64,000 bases of DNA from assembly GCA_016786705.1 (NCBI GenBank), contig JAEUVV010000003.1:434001-498000 (forward strand). Reading direction: 5' to 3'. The notes beneath the pieces are model-generated. The model saw only the letters and a program-made list of their open reading frames with translations. It searched no databases and was not told where the DNA came from. Positions 52,222 through 61,918 of the stretch are shown here, piece by piece (the first letter of the stretch is position 1; each line of letters starts with the position of its first letter). Position numbers and translations under genes: made by a program. The stretch comes from Taibaiella sp. GTDB taxonomy: Bacteria > Bacteroidota > Bacteroidia > Chitinophagales > Chitinophagaceae.

Positions 52222-54159
52222 CTATATTTTTTCAAAAACCAGGGTCACTTTATTAAAATCGGCAGCCGCATTTATTACTTTCCGGAATGGTTCAATTTCA
52301 GATTTATCGTAACTGATCTTCGCGTAATGCTCTTTAATGGAAACGATCAGCTTATTACCTTCTATTTTATGGCTGGACACAAATCCAAAGGAATCATCTC
52401 CGTAAAATACATCTTTATCTACCACCTGCGGGTTTGTAATTTTATAACCTTCCGGGATATTGATAATTATCTCCCTGTAAAGCATATGCGGGTATTCGAT
52501 GGCAATAGGCAATACCCGTTTTTCGTCCTGGTACATCTCTACCTGCGGCCCGATCACATCCCCGATTTTAAACAGGTATTTATTTCCGGCCTTTTCTAAA
52601 AGATTACCGGCCGCTATCTCACTGACCACACCGACGGCTTTGTTATCACTATAATATTCCAGGCCGCGGTTCACAAACGAGTAAGATTTAATATCCTGCT
52701 CCTGGTCTGCAACATGCAGCAAGGACTTTACGATTTCTTTTTCATTTTCCTTAGTGGATAAGGCGATGGATTCTCTTACGCCTATCGCCGAGCTCCCGGA
52801 AAAGGAATAATCAAAATGCACGTTCGGCGTAAAATCTTCTTTGCTGAAACTGACATTTGCCTGCAGCTTGCTCCAGTTCTCTTTTAAAGTACTGACAGGT
52901 ATTTCTCTGATAACAGATACTGCCGATGTTACGTCACCTGCAGATACGCGCTTACAAAAAACTGCCTTACTACCTTCAACGAAAGGGCCTATGGCCGGGT
53001 ACCTGAAGAAAGGAGCCGTTGGCAATAGATATTTTTTTGACTTCGGAAAATAAATTATATATATATCCAGGTAGTTCCAATTCTCCAGCTGCTCATCAAC
53101 GATATATTTAAACCTGTTGGCGGTGAACCCGGCTTCATATTTTACGCCCAAAGCATCCAGGCAGGCGGTAAAGACTTTCATCATCCCTCTTTCATGAGTA
53201 GTTTTCTTTTCCAGAATAAAATCCAGCTTATCATATGCCGGATCAAAAAGCTCATCATTCAATATGATGTCTTTTTTAATGGCCAGCTCCAGCTTTTTAA
53301 TCAGTTCTTCTTCCGGCAGATCAGCCGACAGGCTTAAGCCCTTTACATATTTTTGTATCGCTTTATTTTCCTTATCCGTATTTTTATACAACATGTCGTA
53401 TAATCGTTTTACGAGGTCAGTCCAGGTGTATAAACGTGAAGCGTTATCCGCAACATAGCTGAGTTTATAATCAATTCTTTTACTATGAATGTCGGCGTCT
53501 GAATATGTTTCATCTTTGATCGCGTCAACATGCTTCATTGTGGTCGTATAAGTCTTCGTTTCGTCGTTTTCACTTAAAGTAGCACTGGGAAACCCGTTAT
53601 ATCCTTTACAGTCAAAGACTAAGCGGGACGGGCTGCTGAGCACAAACCGGCTTTCTATAACAGGTATACCGAACTGCATTTGCTCTGAACCGAAAGGAAC
53701 AAAGGGACTACGCTCTTCAAAAAAGTATTCGATTTCATCTCCGGTATTTACATTTTCAAAGGCAACATGATACTCTAAATTGTCATATTCATTCTTGGAA
53801 GTTTTAAGCTGATCTTTCCCCAGCTCAATCACTTTCCCATTACTTTTTATAGTACGCGCCTTAATATCCACGACCTTGCGATACCGGCCGCCTCCTATTA
53901 CCATTGTATTAAAAGATTCAACACCTTTATCATCCTGAAGTCGTACTATCCTGTGCACGCCCCGGTATTGCATCATTTCTTTTTCTTTCTCATCCCATTC
54001 CAGCCTCAGGGTGCGCTCATCCAGGATCATTACCATAGATTCCTTTTTATATTCTTCCGAGATGGTGTGGTAGGCCGGTTTTTCTTTCCAGTCAGATTGT
54101 GCATACAGCAATGGCTGCGAGAGCATCGCCAGGATCAATAATGAATATACGCGCTTCAT
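52222..54159 (-). CDS. DUF3857/transglutaminase-like protein lacking the catalytic triad
   Basis: A 645-residue exported protein. Signal peptide 1-20 (MKRVYSLLILAMLSQPLLYA-Q). An N-terminal DUF3857 beta domain (about 45-240) is followed by a transglutaminase-like domain (about 280-400). Aligned by eye with the upstream paralogue, the Cys of GDCKD is replaced (THERGMM), the His of FNHMI by a Tyr region (NWNYLDI), and the Asp of LDATD by LLPTAP. It should therefore be non-catalytic, perhaps a binding or scaffold subunit. It lies 30 bases after the catalytic paralogue of equal length and ends the operon. Confidence 0.8.
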   Translation of the reverse strand: MKRVYSLLILAMLSQPLLYAQSDWKEKPAYHTISEEYKKESMVMILDERTLRLEWDEKEKEMMQYRGVHRIVRLQDDKGVESFNTMVIGGGRYRKVVDIKARTIKSNGKVIELGKDQLKTSKNEYDNLEYHVAFENVNTGDEIEYFFEERSPFVPFGSEQMQFGIPVIESRFVLSSPSRLVFDCKGYNGFPSATLSENDETKTYTTTMKHVDAIKDETYSDADIHSKRIDYKLSYVADNASRLYTWTDLVKRLYDMLYKNTDKENKAIQKYVKGLSLSADLPEEELIKKLELAIKKDIILNDELFDPAYDKLDFILEKKTTHERGMMKVFTACLDALGVKYEAGFTANRFKYIVDEQLENWNYLDIYIIYFPKSKKYLLPTAPFFRYPAIGPFVEGSKAVFCKRVSAGDVTSAVSVIREIPVSTLKENWSKLQANVSFSKEDFTPNVHFDYSFSGSSAIGVRESIALSTKENEKEIVKSLLHVADQEQDIKSYSFVNRGLEYYSDNKAVGVVSEIAAGNLLEKAGNKYLFKIGDVIGPQVEMYQDEKRVLPIAIEYPHMLYREIIINIPEGYKITNPQVVDKDVFYGDDSFGFVSSHKIEGNKLIVSIKEHYAKISYDKSEIEPFRKVINAAADFNKVTLVFEKI

Positions 54160-54189
54160 ATCATCTTTTGTTTTAAATGTTGTGTAAGG

Positions 54190-56127
54190 TTATTTTTTGG
54201 TAATAGCAACGGACTCTTTATAAGCCTTTTGCAATGTTGTAATCATTTTATTATACTGCTCAAACTGGTCCGCTTTTATTTCCAGCGCTTCCAGTTTCAG
54301 GGAACAATTCATTTGTACTTTATCTTTCTCCTGTATATAAGTGACCACCATGCTGCCAATGTGCTCAAAATGCTGGTTTATATTTTCCGGCAGATGACTC
54401 ACCACATATCCTTCAGGTATTACCAGGCTTACCACATAGTTCAGCGACTGGTTATAATCAAGGCTTATAGGCACTTTGCGCTTATCGCTTTCCACTTTAC
54501 CATCCTGGAGTAGCTTATTCAGATGCAGGTTCACAAAATACTGGTTATCCAGAGAACGGATATAGTCTTTCAGCGTAAAAGTCGTGGTAATATGTACTGC
54601 TCGCTGATCATTATTGTCGAACTTGTATTGAAATGCAGTCTGGTCGTACTTATTATTACCTCTTCTGGTGTAGTGCTGAAAAGTTTTCTCAATATCAGCC
54701 TCACTCTTATACTTCAATATGGCGTTTAAAGACCAGGCTCTGTATCCTTTTATATCCAGGTAAGCTTGCCCGCTTAATACACCATTCTCTATCTTTACCA
54801 CACTACTGTCTTTCAGAATAGCATTATCGGCGCCGGCAACCGGCATTTTTACAATTTCGTAATCTCCCGCCTGGTTCACCAGAAAGGCCTCTTTTCCCTG
54901 GATAGAATATGGAATCGCTCCAAAAGGGATCGTATTGTCTGTTGCGTCCAGGAAAACCCATTTACCATTGATTTTTACTGCCGCGATCATATGGTTAAAG
55001 GCACCAGGCATAGGTGTTTTACTCACCGCATAGGGCAATTTCCTTGTACCTATCCAGACGAAACTTGTTTGCAGGCCGGCGGCTTCGCACATGGCCTTCA
55101 GCAGGCTGGACATGTCTTTACAGTCACCGAACTTCCTGCTGTATACCAGCGCAGCTTCCCGGGGCACGAAACCGCCAAGACTGTCTTCGAAAGCTACATA
55201 ACGTACATTATCCTGTACCCATTTAAAAATGACCCTGGCTTTATCCGCCTCACTGTTTTCATTTGCCGTTAACTCGTGAACTTTAGCGGTAAGTCCCGCA
55301 TCGGGCTGCCGGTTAATGTCTTTAATATAACCGGATAAATATTTGGCGAGTAAGCCCGGCTTACCCATGTAGTAAGTAGAAGCGCCGTTTTTTGGGTTTT
55401 TATATTGGTCTACGGTAAGCGCTAATTGATTGATATAATTGCTGACTCGAGGAGCATCGCTATAAAATTTTAATTTTGGTACATTCCTCGCTTCCCAGGT
55501 AATCAATTTTCCATTCCGGGTTTCTACCTCTGTACGCTTATAAATACTGGTATCCAGCCCCATCAGGTATTCATTAAGCGAGAGCCCTTTAGGAAGGCTT
55601 ATCTCTAATTTCATATGTACAATAGGCAGGTAGCTTTGCAGCAAAACTTTTGGTGTCATATACACATCCCTGAACGTCAGCCCATACTTGATACTTGTAC
55701 GATTCCCTTTTTGAAGATTATTGTACGACACTTCCGTTTCTTTACTGTCATCATAAAAAACATAATCATCCCTGGATGATTTCACTTTCGTATTGACCGA
55801 CTTTACAGGTTTAAAGCCCTTATCAGTAGGAATCAATGTTGCAGCTTCTAAATAATTTAAGGTGCTGAAATAACTATGATGTACTGATTCTGTTGAAAAT
55901 GCTGTAGCAAATGCCGGATCAAGCAATACTTTTTCATTTTCCACATCCAACTTTACTTTAAGCTCATTCTTATCAAAATAAAAATCCAGGTGCTGGTAAT
56001 ATTTGGTATAAACGCCATATTCGTCACTGTATTGCTGTTGCAGCTCATCCAGGCTTTGCGCCCCGCACCTATTGCCCAAAGAGAGCAACACAACAGATGT
56101 GACCATCAAATTCTTTACTATTTTCAT
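54190..56127 (-). CDS. DUF3857 and transglutaminase domain protein (catalytic)
   Basis: A 645-residue exported protein. Signal peptide about 1-23 (MKIVKNLMVTSVVLLSLGNR, then CGA-Q). DUF3857 domain about 55-245, then a transglutaminase/papain-like domain. The triad is complete: Cys336 in KFGDCKDMSSLL, His379 in PGAFNHMIAAV and Asp394 in VFLDATDNTIP. The C-terminal third (about 440-640) is a beta-rich domain. It is probably a periplasmic or outer-surface peptidase or cross-linking enzyme. It sits 71 bases after the MORN protein and 30 bases before the inactive paralogue, so the three appear to form one operon. Confidence 0.85.
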   Translation of the reverse strand: MKIVKNLMVTSVVLLSLGNRCGAQSLDELQQQYSDEYGVYTKYYQHLDFYFDKNELKVKLDVENEKVLLDPAFATAFSTESVHHSYFSTLNYLEAATLIPTDKGFKPVKSVNTKVKSSRDDYVFYDDSKETEVSYNNLQKGNRTSIKYGLTFRDVYMTPKVLLQSYLPIVHMKLEISLPKGLSLNEYLMGLDTSIYKRTEVETRNGKLITWEARNVPKLKFYSDAPRVSNYINQLALTVDQYKNPKNGASTYYMGKPGLLAKYLSGYIKDINRQPDAGLTAKVHELTANENSEADKARVIFKWVQDNVRYVAFEDSLGGFVPREAALVYSRKFGDCKDMSSLLKAMCEAAGLQTSFVWIGTRKLPYAVSKTPMPGAFNHMIAAVKINGKWVFLDATDNTIPFGAIPYSIQGKEAFLVNQAGDYEIVKMPVAGADNAILKDSSVVKIENGVLSGQAYLDIKGYRAWSLNAILKYKSEADIEKTFQHYTRRGNNKYDQTAFQYKFDNNDQRAVHITTTFTLKDYIRSLDNQYFVNLHLNKLLQDGKVESDKRKVPISLDYNQSLNYVVSLVIPEGYVVSHLPENINQHFEHIGSMVVTYIQEKDKVQMNCSLKLEALEIKADQFEQYNKMITTLQKAYKESVAITKK

Positions 56128-56198
56128 GATGTATGCTATCCTCTTTCTTGTATAGAGCCTGTCAGCTCATTATTTCCATAATCAAATACAACGCAGCC

Positions 56199-59100
56199 TT
56201 ATTGTACAGAAGTTCCATAATAGAACTTCAGCTGCTTTTGCTTGCCCTCTGTACTTTTTACCATGGCATTGCCATGTCTCAAACCGGCTATATAATTATA
56301 TTCACCCAGTAAATTACCTTTTTCGTCATACAGAGATTCTGTGCCATCCAGCTTATCCAGGTCATAATTTGCGGTATAATAAGTTGTCCCATCCGGGTTC
56401 CATCTTTTATAAGCGCCATGGTACATACCTTTTTTGAAATTCCTTTCTTCCGCTAATGTTCCATTGCTGTAATAAATTTTCTGACTGCCATCATACCCGT
56501 TATTTATCCAGGTAAAATCCAATCCTTTTGCCCCGTCTTCATAATAAGTAAGCGCCTTGCCGGTACCGTTCTTAATCGGGATCATTGGCACTTCTTTACC
56601 ATCTTTACCGATATAAGAATAACCGATTAGTGTACCCTTATCATAGTGAATGATACCTGCGACCTTTTTGTTCTCCCCGTAAATAACAGACTTTCCATGC
56701 TTTTCCCCTTCGTAAAAATTGTTCTGATAACGCAGCTGTCCACCGCAATATATATTATTGATGCCATGCAGGTCGCCATCCCTGTAACTGGACTCATCCG
56801 TTACCATTCCCCGGAGATCATAAACTGTAAACATTCCATAACGATGACCGCTTTTATACTTCCCGAAAAAAAACTTTACTCCATTCGGATGGTACAATTC
56901 ATACGGTCCCTCGATCTTCCCGTTTTCATAATTACCATTTTCCAGCAGGGTCTTATCGATAGCATAAAACTTGTATTGCCCATTGTAGCTGCCATATTTC
57001 ATCGGCACTTCTTCCTTAACATTTCCATTGGCGTATTTACTGATATAAATACCATTACCCGCCGGGAAGTCAAGCTGGTTAAAAACACGACCTGAAGTAT
57101 CGTACTGGATCAAACCTACCATAACACCTTTTTCAAAAAGGCTGGTCTGGGCAAGTTTTCCGTCATAATTATAATGCTTATCCGGTCCGTTTTTATTATC
57201 ACTGAGCATAAAGTACTCCTGGCGCAGTTTACCGTTGGAAAAATATTCTTTCCATTGTCCTTCAGATCGGCCTTCCAGAATCCAGCCTTCCGTACTCAAC
57301 TTACCATCTTCCGAAAACGCCTGGTAAGGACCACTTTCCTGGCCATCTGTAAACGTGCGGGTATGGCTTACTGTACCATTTTCATAATAGTAAGTGGCTT
57401 TACCGTCTTTGCTTCCCTCCTTAAAATATTCCACGTTTTGGATACCGCCAAAGTCATAAAAGCGCTTCACCTCACCATCAGGAGTTCCCTTTTTATTCAA
57501 TTTAATAGCGCTCGTTCTCACCCCGTACTGGTTATAATGCTCCAGCATATCCAATCCTTTACTATTATTGACTGCCGCAACAGTAGCGCCGCTCAGGTCT
57601 TTAAAAAAAATGGCCACAGGCAGGTCATTTTCATATTTTATTTCCCCGAAAAATTCTTTGTTCTTATTGTAATATTTTACCGACCCGTTCAATAAACCTT
57701 TATTAAATTCCTGGGTATAAAAACTCTCTGAATATTCAAAATAATCCTCTGAACTACCCTGCGGTTTCCCGTTCACATATTTGCACTTGGAATCTATTTG
57801 TCCGGTTTTAAAAAAAGAAGTGTACTGCCCGTCATAAACGCCGTCTTTATATTCAATCTCGTATCTTGCTTTTCCATCGGGAAAATATTCTTTAAACAAG
57901 CCATTCACCTTGCCTTTTACAATATTATACTCCATATATTTACTGCCATCAGGAAAGTAACGCACTACCGCTCCGTCAGCCTCTATATCCGTATTTTTTG
58001 CCGTTAATACCTTAGTGTAAAACTCTTTCCCGTTTTCATAATAATAAGTAATCTTATAATCACCGCCCGAGTTCCTGGTTTGGGAAGAATAAAGTGTCCC
58101 GCTGAATTTATAATCTTTGCGGCTTATAAAGTTGCCTTCTTTATCATAATTAATCTGGTAGTCTATGTTACCGTTCTCGTAATATTTAGTATAAGTACCG
58201 TGATTAGCTTTGCCATCCTTAACAGTTTCTTCAGACCTCAATTTGCCGTTGGGATAATAATATTTCCAGATCCCCTCTTTGTTGCCATTGGCATTATACC
58301 TTCCTTCAGCGGCCAGGTTATGGAACTGGTAATACTTCACAGGCCCTTCGGCTAAATTATTTAAAGCCTGGTCCTTAGGTTTACCTTCTACGATTATTTC
58401 ATTTTGACCCGGGCTGAAATACTTTATCCGATCAAAGCTTCTTTTTTTATAGAACAATTCCCTGGTGCCCATGATAAAGGCATTATAGGGATCCAGGACC
58501 TGGGCGATTTCTGAAAGCTTGGATTTCCCTTTTCTTGAGCCTGCTACCTTATCAATAGATTCAATACCATAATCTGAAAGAATATAAAGTACATACGAAT
58601 CAAACAATTGTTTGTTCCTTATTTCCATTAAAAACGGAATATAGTACTGCATCACGAAATTATCATCTTTAGCATCAAATTCGAGTTTTTCAACAATAAC
58701 CTGTAATTGCCGGATGATCACATCATCAAACTTTGACTGGATCTTATACTCCTTGCCCAAGGCCAGCTTGGAATGTATGATCGCATCAATATCATCAAAC
58801 AAATAATGGCTGTACTTTTCATTCTTTTTGGCATAAGCAGTCTGAACCATATCATTTTGAATGGCTATACTGTGTAAGAGTTGAAGTATCGTTTTGGCAT
58901 CGCCTGCATTGGAAGTAGTGGTCAATGCAGCTTGTAATGCGATATAGGCTTCTGCCAAGCGGCCCTGCTCGAGGTAACATATACCCAGTAACCAATGGGA
59001 ACGGAAATGTCGCGGGTTATATAAAAGTGATTGCTGAAGATAGGTCATCCCTTTCTCGTAATCATCCTTTTTCAGGTATACTACCCCCGATTCATACAAA

Positions 59101-59507
59101 GGCCTGTTGTCGGTAGGAAACCGGCGGTGCGCGGTATCATAATAAGCCAACGCTTTATCATACTCGTTCAACGAGGAATAAGCGGTGCCGATATTCAGCA
59201 GTATCTGCCGCTCTTCATTCTTATAGTTTTTCAACAAATCAAGATTCAACGCGATCGACTGCGCAAACTGGCTGTCAGCCAATAAGACCAGGCCGAGCTC
59301 ATATTGCACGGGATAATAATTGGTGTCTCCTGCGGGTACTTTTCGATAATACTCCATCGCCTTTTTATAGTCACCATCATCATAGGCTTCTACACCCTTT
59401 TGGATATGAGTCATAGAATTCAGGTCTTCCAGGGCAGACTGGGCCACAGCAAAATTTATATGGGTAACGATCGCCAGGCAGGCAACCGGATAATAGATCA
59501 TTTTCAT
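56199..59507 (-). CDS. Exported TPR protein with a long MORN_2 repeat array
   Basis: 1102 residues from the ATG at 59507. This start is chosen because it begins a signal peptide (MKMIYYPVACLAIVTHINFA, cleaved at VAQ); the open frame runs 48 codons further upstream without coding character. Tetratricopeptide repeats fill about 25-230 (KKAMEYYRKVPAGDTNYYPV, YDKALAYYDTAHRRFPTDNR). A helical middle region follows, then from about 400 to the end a run of some 25 units of the G-x-(Y/W)-K-x-Y-Y-x-N-G-x type (GIWKYYYPNGKLRSEETVKD), the MORN_2/YwqK repeat. The repeats form extended beta hairpins; their ligand is unknown. Head of the operon with the two DUF3857 genes. Confidence 0.8.
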   Translation of the reverse strand: MKMIYYPVACLAIVTHINFAVAQSALEDLNSMTHIQKGVEAYDDGDYKKAMEYYRKVPAGDTNYYPVQYELGLVLLADSQFAQSIALNLDLLKNYKNEERQILLNIGTAYSSLNEYDKALAYYDTAHRRFPTDNRPLYESGVVYLKKDDYEKGMTYLQQSLLYNPRHFRSHWLLGICYLEQGRLAEAYIALQAALTTTSNAGDAKTILQLLHSIAIQNDMVQTAYAKKNEKYSHYLFDDIDAIIHSKLALGKEYKIQSKFDDVIIRQLQVIVEKLEFDAKDDNFVMQYYIPFLMEIRNKQLFDSYVLYILSDYGIESIDKVAGSRKGKSKLSEIAQVLDPYNAFIMGTRELFYKKRSFDRIKYFSPGQNEIIVEGKPKDQALNNLAEGPVKYYQFHNLAAEGRYNANGNKEGIWKYYYPNGKLRSEETVKDGKANHGTYTKYYENGNIDYQINYDKEGNFISRKDYKFSGTLYSSQTRNSGGDYKITYYYENGKEFYTKVLTAKNTDIEADGAVVRYFPDGSKYMEYNIVKGKVNGLFKEYFPDGKARYEIEYKDGVYDGQYTSFFKTGQIDSKCKYVNGKPQGSSEDYFEYSESFYTQEFNKGLLNGSVKYYNKNKEFFGEIKYENDLPVAIFFKDLSGATVAAVNNSKGLDMLEHYNQYGVRTSAIKLNKKGTPDGEVKRFYDFGGIQNVEYFKEGSKDGKATYYYENGTVSHTRTFTDGQESGPYQAFSEDGKLSTEGWILEGRSEGQWKEYFSNGKLRQEYFMLSDNKNGPDKHYNYDGKLAQTSLFEKGVMVGLIQYDTSGRVFNQLDFPAGNGIYISKYANGNVKEEVPMKYGSYNGQYKFYAIDKTLLENGNYENGKIEGPYELYHPNGVKFFFGKYKSGHRYGMFTVYDLRGMVTDESSYRDGDLHGINNIYCGGQLRYQNNFYEGEKHGKSVIYGENKKVAGIIHYDKGTLIGYSYIGKDGKEVPMIPIKNGTGKALTYYEDGAKGLDFTWINNGYDGSQKIYYSNGTLAEERNFKKGMYHGAYKRWNPDGTTYYTANYDLDKLDGTESLYDEKGNLLGEYNYIAGLRHGNAMVKSTEGKQKQLKFYYGTSVQ

Positions 59508-59690
59508 AAAAAAGGGAATATATACTATAACAAACGTGCCACAATAATATAAATATTTCAAAATATAACAAAGTTCATATCCTATTTTGTCTTTAAAAGC
59601 GAATAAGGAAAATATGAGTGGCTTTAAACGATCATACTTCCTTAAAGTCAAACATAAATAACTAATTTTAGGTAACCATTAAATCCATAG

Positions 59691-61502
59691 ATGCCCAAAC
59701 CTTTCCAGAAAACCATTAACTTATACAGCATTTACAGGCAACTCGCCCCTTATACCCGGCCCTACAGGTGGCTGATAAATAGTACCCTGCTACTAACCTT
59801 CTTAGGTGCCCTCACTGCACAGGTCAACCCGGTTGTTTTAAAATATACGGTCGACGAGGTCAGCGAACTGATCCGGACCGCAGCTTCATTTGAAAAGGGC
59901 ATGCCGGTACTTGTGTTCATCAGCATTATTTTACTGGGCAAAGAAATACTCAACATTTTTATCAATTTCGGGCAAAAATTTTACGGGGAAAAAATCCGGA
60001 TCAATGTCAGCTCCCGCCTGGCCCAGGCAGCAATAGATAAGATCCTGACTTATAAGGTCGCCTATTTCACCGACGAAGATCATAGCTCGGGAAAACTCCA
60101 GACCCGCATCGACCGGGGCATTGAGAGCCTGACCAGACTGGTGCAAAATTTCTTCATTGATATATTACCTTTATTTTCCAGTGCGGTTATCGCGCTTATC
60201 ATAATGTACCTGCAGAATGTATATGTAGGACTTGTTTCTACAGTGATCGTACCCATCTATTTTTACATCACCGCAAGGCAGGCCAAGAAACTGGGTGGTG
60301 TCAGGAGAAAGCTAAGGAGCCAGCGGGAACAGAAAACTTCCGGCTTATTGAACCTCGTCAATTCCATCATGGTCATTAAAAGCTTTGTGCGCGAAAAACT
60401 GGAAGGGAAAAAACAACTGAACCTGCAAAAGCAGCTAATGGACAGCCAGCTGGCTACACGCAGGGCCAGTTTCCTCTATGACGGGCTGAAAACTTTTATA
60501 GAACAGATAGGGGTAGTACTGATCATTTTATTGACCGTTTACCTGGTATTACAGCAACAAATGACCATCGGCGCCATTATGCTGCACATCATGCTGTTCA
60601 ACAATGTATCGGCCCCGATCCGGCAATTGCACCGTATCTATGACGACATGAACGATGCCATGATCTATGCCGAAAGCTATTTCGAGATTTTAAACGCGGA
60701 CGACCAGGTCGAACCGCAAGGCACCATCACCGACCATAAGATCAGTGGCAACTTTGCTATTGATAAGGTTCACTTTGAATACCCTAATGGTACTAAAGCC
60801 CTGCATGATGTATCGCTACATATAGAAAGCGGGAAAACCACGGCCCTGGTAGGCTTAAGCGGCGCCGGTAAATCAACAGTGATTAACTTACTAAGTAAAT
60901 TTTACGCCCCAACACGGGGAAAGATAAAACTGGATAGCATCGATCTGGAAGATTATAACAATGCGCACCTGCGCAACGAGATCGGGCTGGTTTTGCAGAA
61001 AAACCATATTTTCCAGGGCAGTATTGAAGAGAATATCCGCTATGGCAAAACAGAGGCCAGCTTGGAAGAAATCATGGAAGCAGCGAAAAAAGCTTACCTG
61101 CATGAGCAGATCATGACCCTGCCAGACCAGTATAATTACGACGCTACACTGCTTTCCGGGGGACAACAACAGCGCATTGCCATAGCCCGGCTGTTCTTAA
61201 AAGATCCGCCTATCATCCTCCTGGATGAACCTACGGCCAGCCTTGATGCCATTGCCACCGAGCATATTAAAAATTCACTGGATGCTATTAAAAAAGGACG
61301 GACCGTGGTCATTATTTCCCATTCCCTCTCCCAGATCATCGATGCCGATAAGATCTATGTCATGCAGCATGGTACCGTGGTTCAGTCCGGCACCCATGAA
61401 AGTCTTTACCAGGAGGATGGTGTTTATAAAGAGATCTTCGATGCTTCCGCGCGAAGTCTGAACCTGGACCGTTTATTAAAAACGATCTCTGACAAAGCCT
61501 GA
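59691..61502 (+). CDS. ABC exporter, fused permease and ATPase
   Basis: A 603-residue half-transporter that would work as a dimer in the inner membrane. Six transmembrane helices span about 25-320. The nucleotide-binding domain follows: Walker A ALVGLSGAGKSTVINLLS, Q-loop VLQKNHIFQGSIEENI, signature LLSGGQQQRIAIARLFL, Walker B IILLDEPTASLD and the H-loop His in VVIISHSLSQI. It resembles MsbA/LmrA-type lipid and drug exporters. Substrate unknown. It stands alone; the next gene is convergent, 16 bases away. Confidence 0.92.
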   Translation: MPKPFQKTINLYSIYRQLAPYTRPYRWLINSTLLLTFLGALTAQVNPVVLKYTVDEVSELIRTAASFEKGMPVLVFISIILLGKEILNIFINFGQKFYGEKIRINVSSRLAQAAIDKILTYKVAYFTDEDHSSGKLQTRIDRGIESLTRLVQNFFIDILPLFSSAVIALIIMYLQNVYVGLVSTVIVPIYFYITARQAKKLGGVRRKLRSQREQKTSGLLNLVNSIMVIKSFVREKLEGKKQLNLQKQLMDSQLATRRASFLYDGLKTFIEQIGVVLIILLTVYLVLQQQMTIGAIMLHIMLFNNVSAPIRQLHRIYDDMNDAMIYAESYFEILNADDQVEPQGTITDHKISGNFAIDKVHFEYPNGTKALHDVSLHIESGKTTALVGLSGAGKSTVINLLSKFYAPTRGKIKLDSIDLEDYNNAHLRNEIGLVLQKNHIFQGSIEENIRYGKTEASLEEIMEAAKKAYLHEQIMTLPDQYNYDATLLSGGQQQRIAIARLFLKDPPIILLDEPTASLDAIATEHIKNSLDAIKKGRTVVIISHSLSQIIDADKIYVMQHGTVVQSGTHESLYQEDGVYKEIFDASARSLNLDRLLKTISDKA

Positions 61503-61518
61503 TCATAGAACAATAACG

Positions 61519-61845
61519 CTAGTGCGATACGGCCTTCAGCCCGATAATGGAACCGATCAATGTAGTTAAAAAAAATACACGCCAGAAACTTGCAGGGTCT
61601 TTAAAGATCAGGATACCGACAAGGGCTGTACCCACTGCGCCAATACCGGTCCAGACCGCATAAGCCGTACCGATGGGCAAAGTCTGTGTAGCTTTTACCA
61701 GGAGTCCCATACTGATCGTTAGAGCCACAAAAAATCCCGCGTACCACCAGGCTGCCGTTGCCCCTGTAGCTTCTTTTGCTTTACCCAGACAGGATGCAAA
61801 TACCACTTCAAAAATTCCCGCGATCACCAATAAAACCCAGTTCAT
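61519..61845 (-). CDS. SMR family small multidrug/guanidinium exporter (SugE/Gdx-like)
   Basis: A 108-residue four-helix inner-membrane exporter that works as a dual-topology dimer. The essential proton/substrate Glu13 lies in VIAGIFEVVFA. The segment LPIGTAYAVWTGIGAVGTAL is typical of the SugE/Gdx branch, which exports guanidinium. It lies 73 bases behind the Crp-type regulator gene on the same strand, so the two are likely one operon, with the regulator acting on the pump. Confidence 0.85.
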   Translation of the reverse strand: MNWVLLVIAGIFEVVFASCLGKAKEATGATAAWWYAGFFVALTISMGLLVKATQTLPIGTAYAVWTGIGAVGTALVGILIFKDPASFWRVFFLTTLIGSIIGLKAVSH

Positions 61846-61918
61846 ATATTTTATCTTTTTAGCACGACAAAGTTCCCAAAAGATCCCGGTTTCTCATTTT
61901 ACAAATGATAAAATCTCA

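Noticed and set aside
52202..52233. AT-rich hairpin over the stop codon of the last DUF3857 gene as terminator
   Set aside because: The stem is almost only A/T and overlaps coding sequence; too weak to assert.
59508..59651. 48-codon N-terminal extension of the MORN protein
   Set aside because: It would bury the signal peptide; composition is AT-driven and non-coding in appearance.
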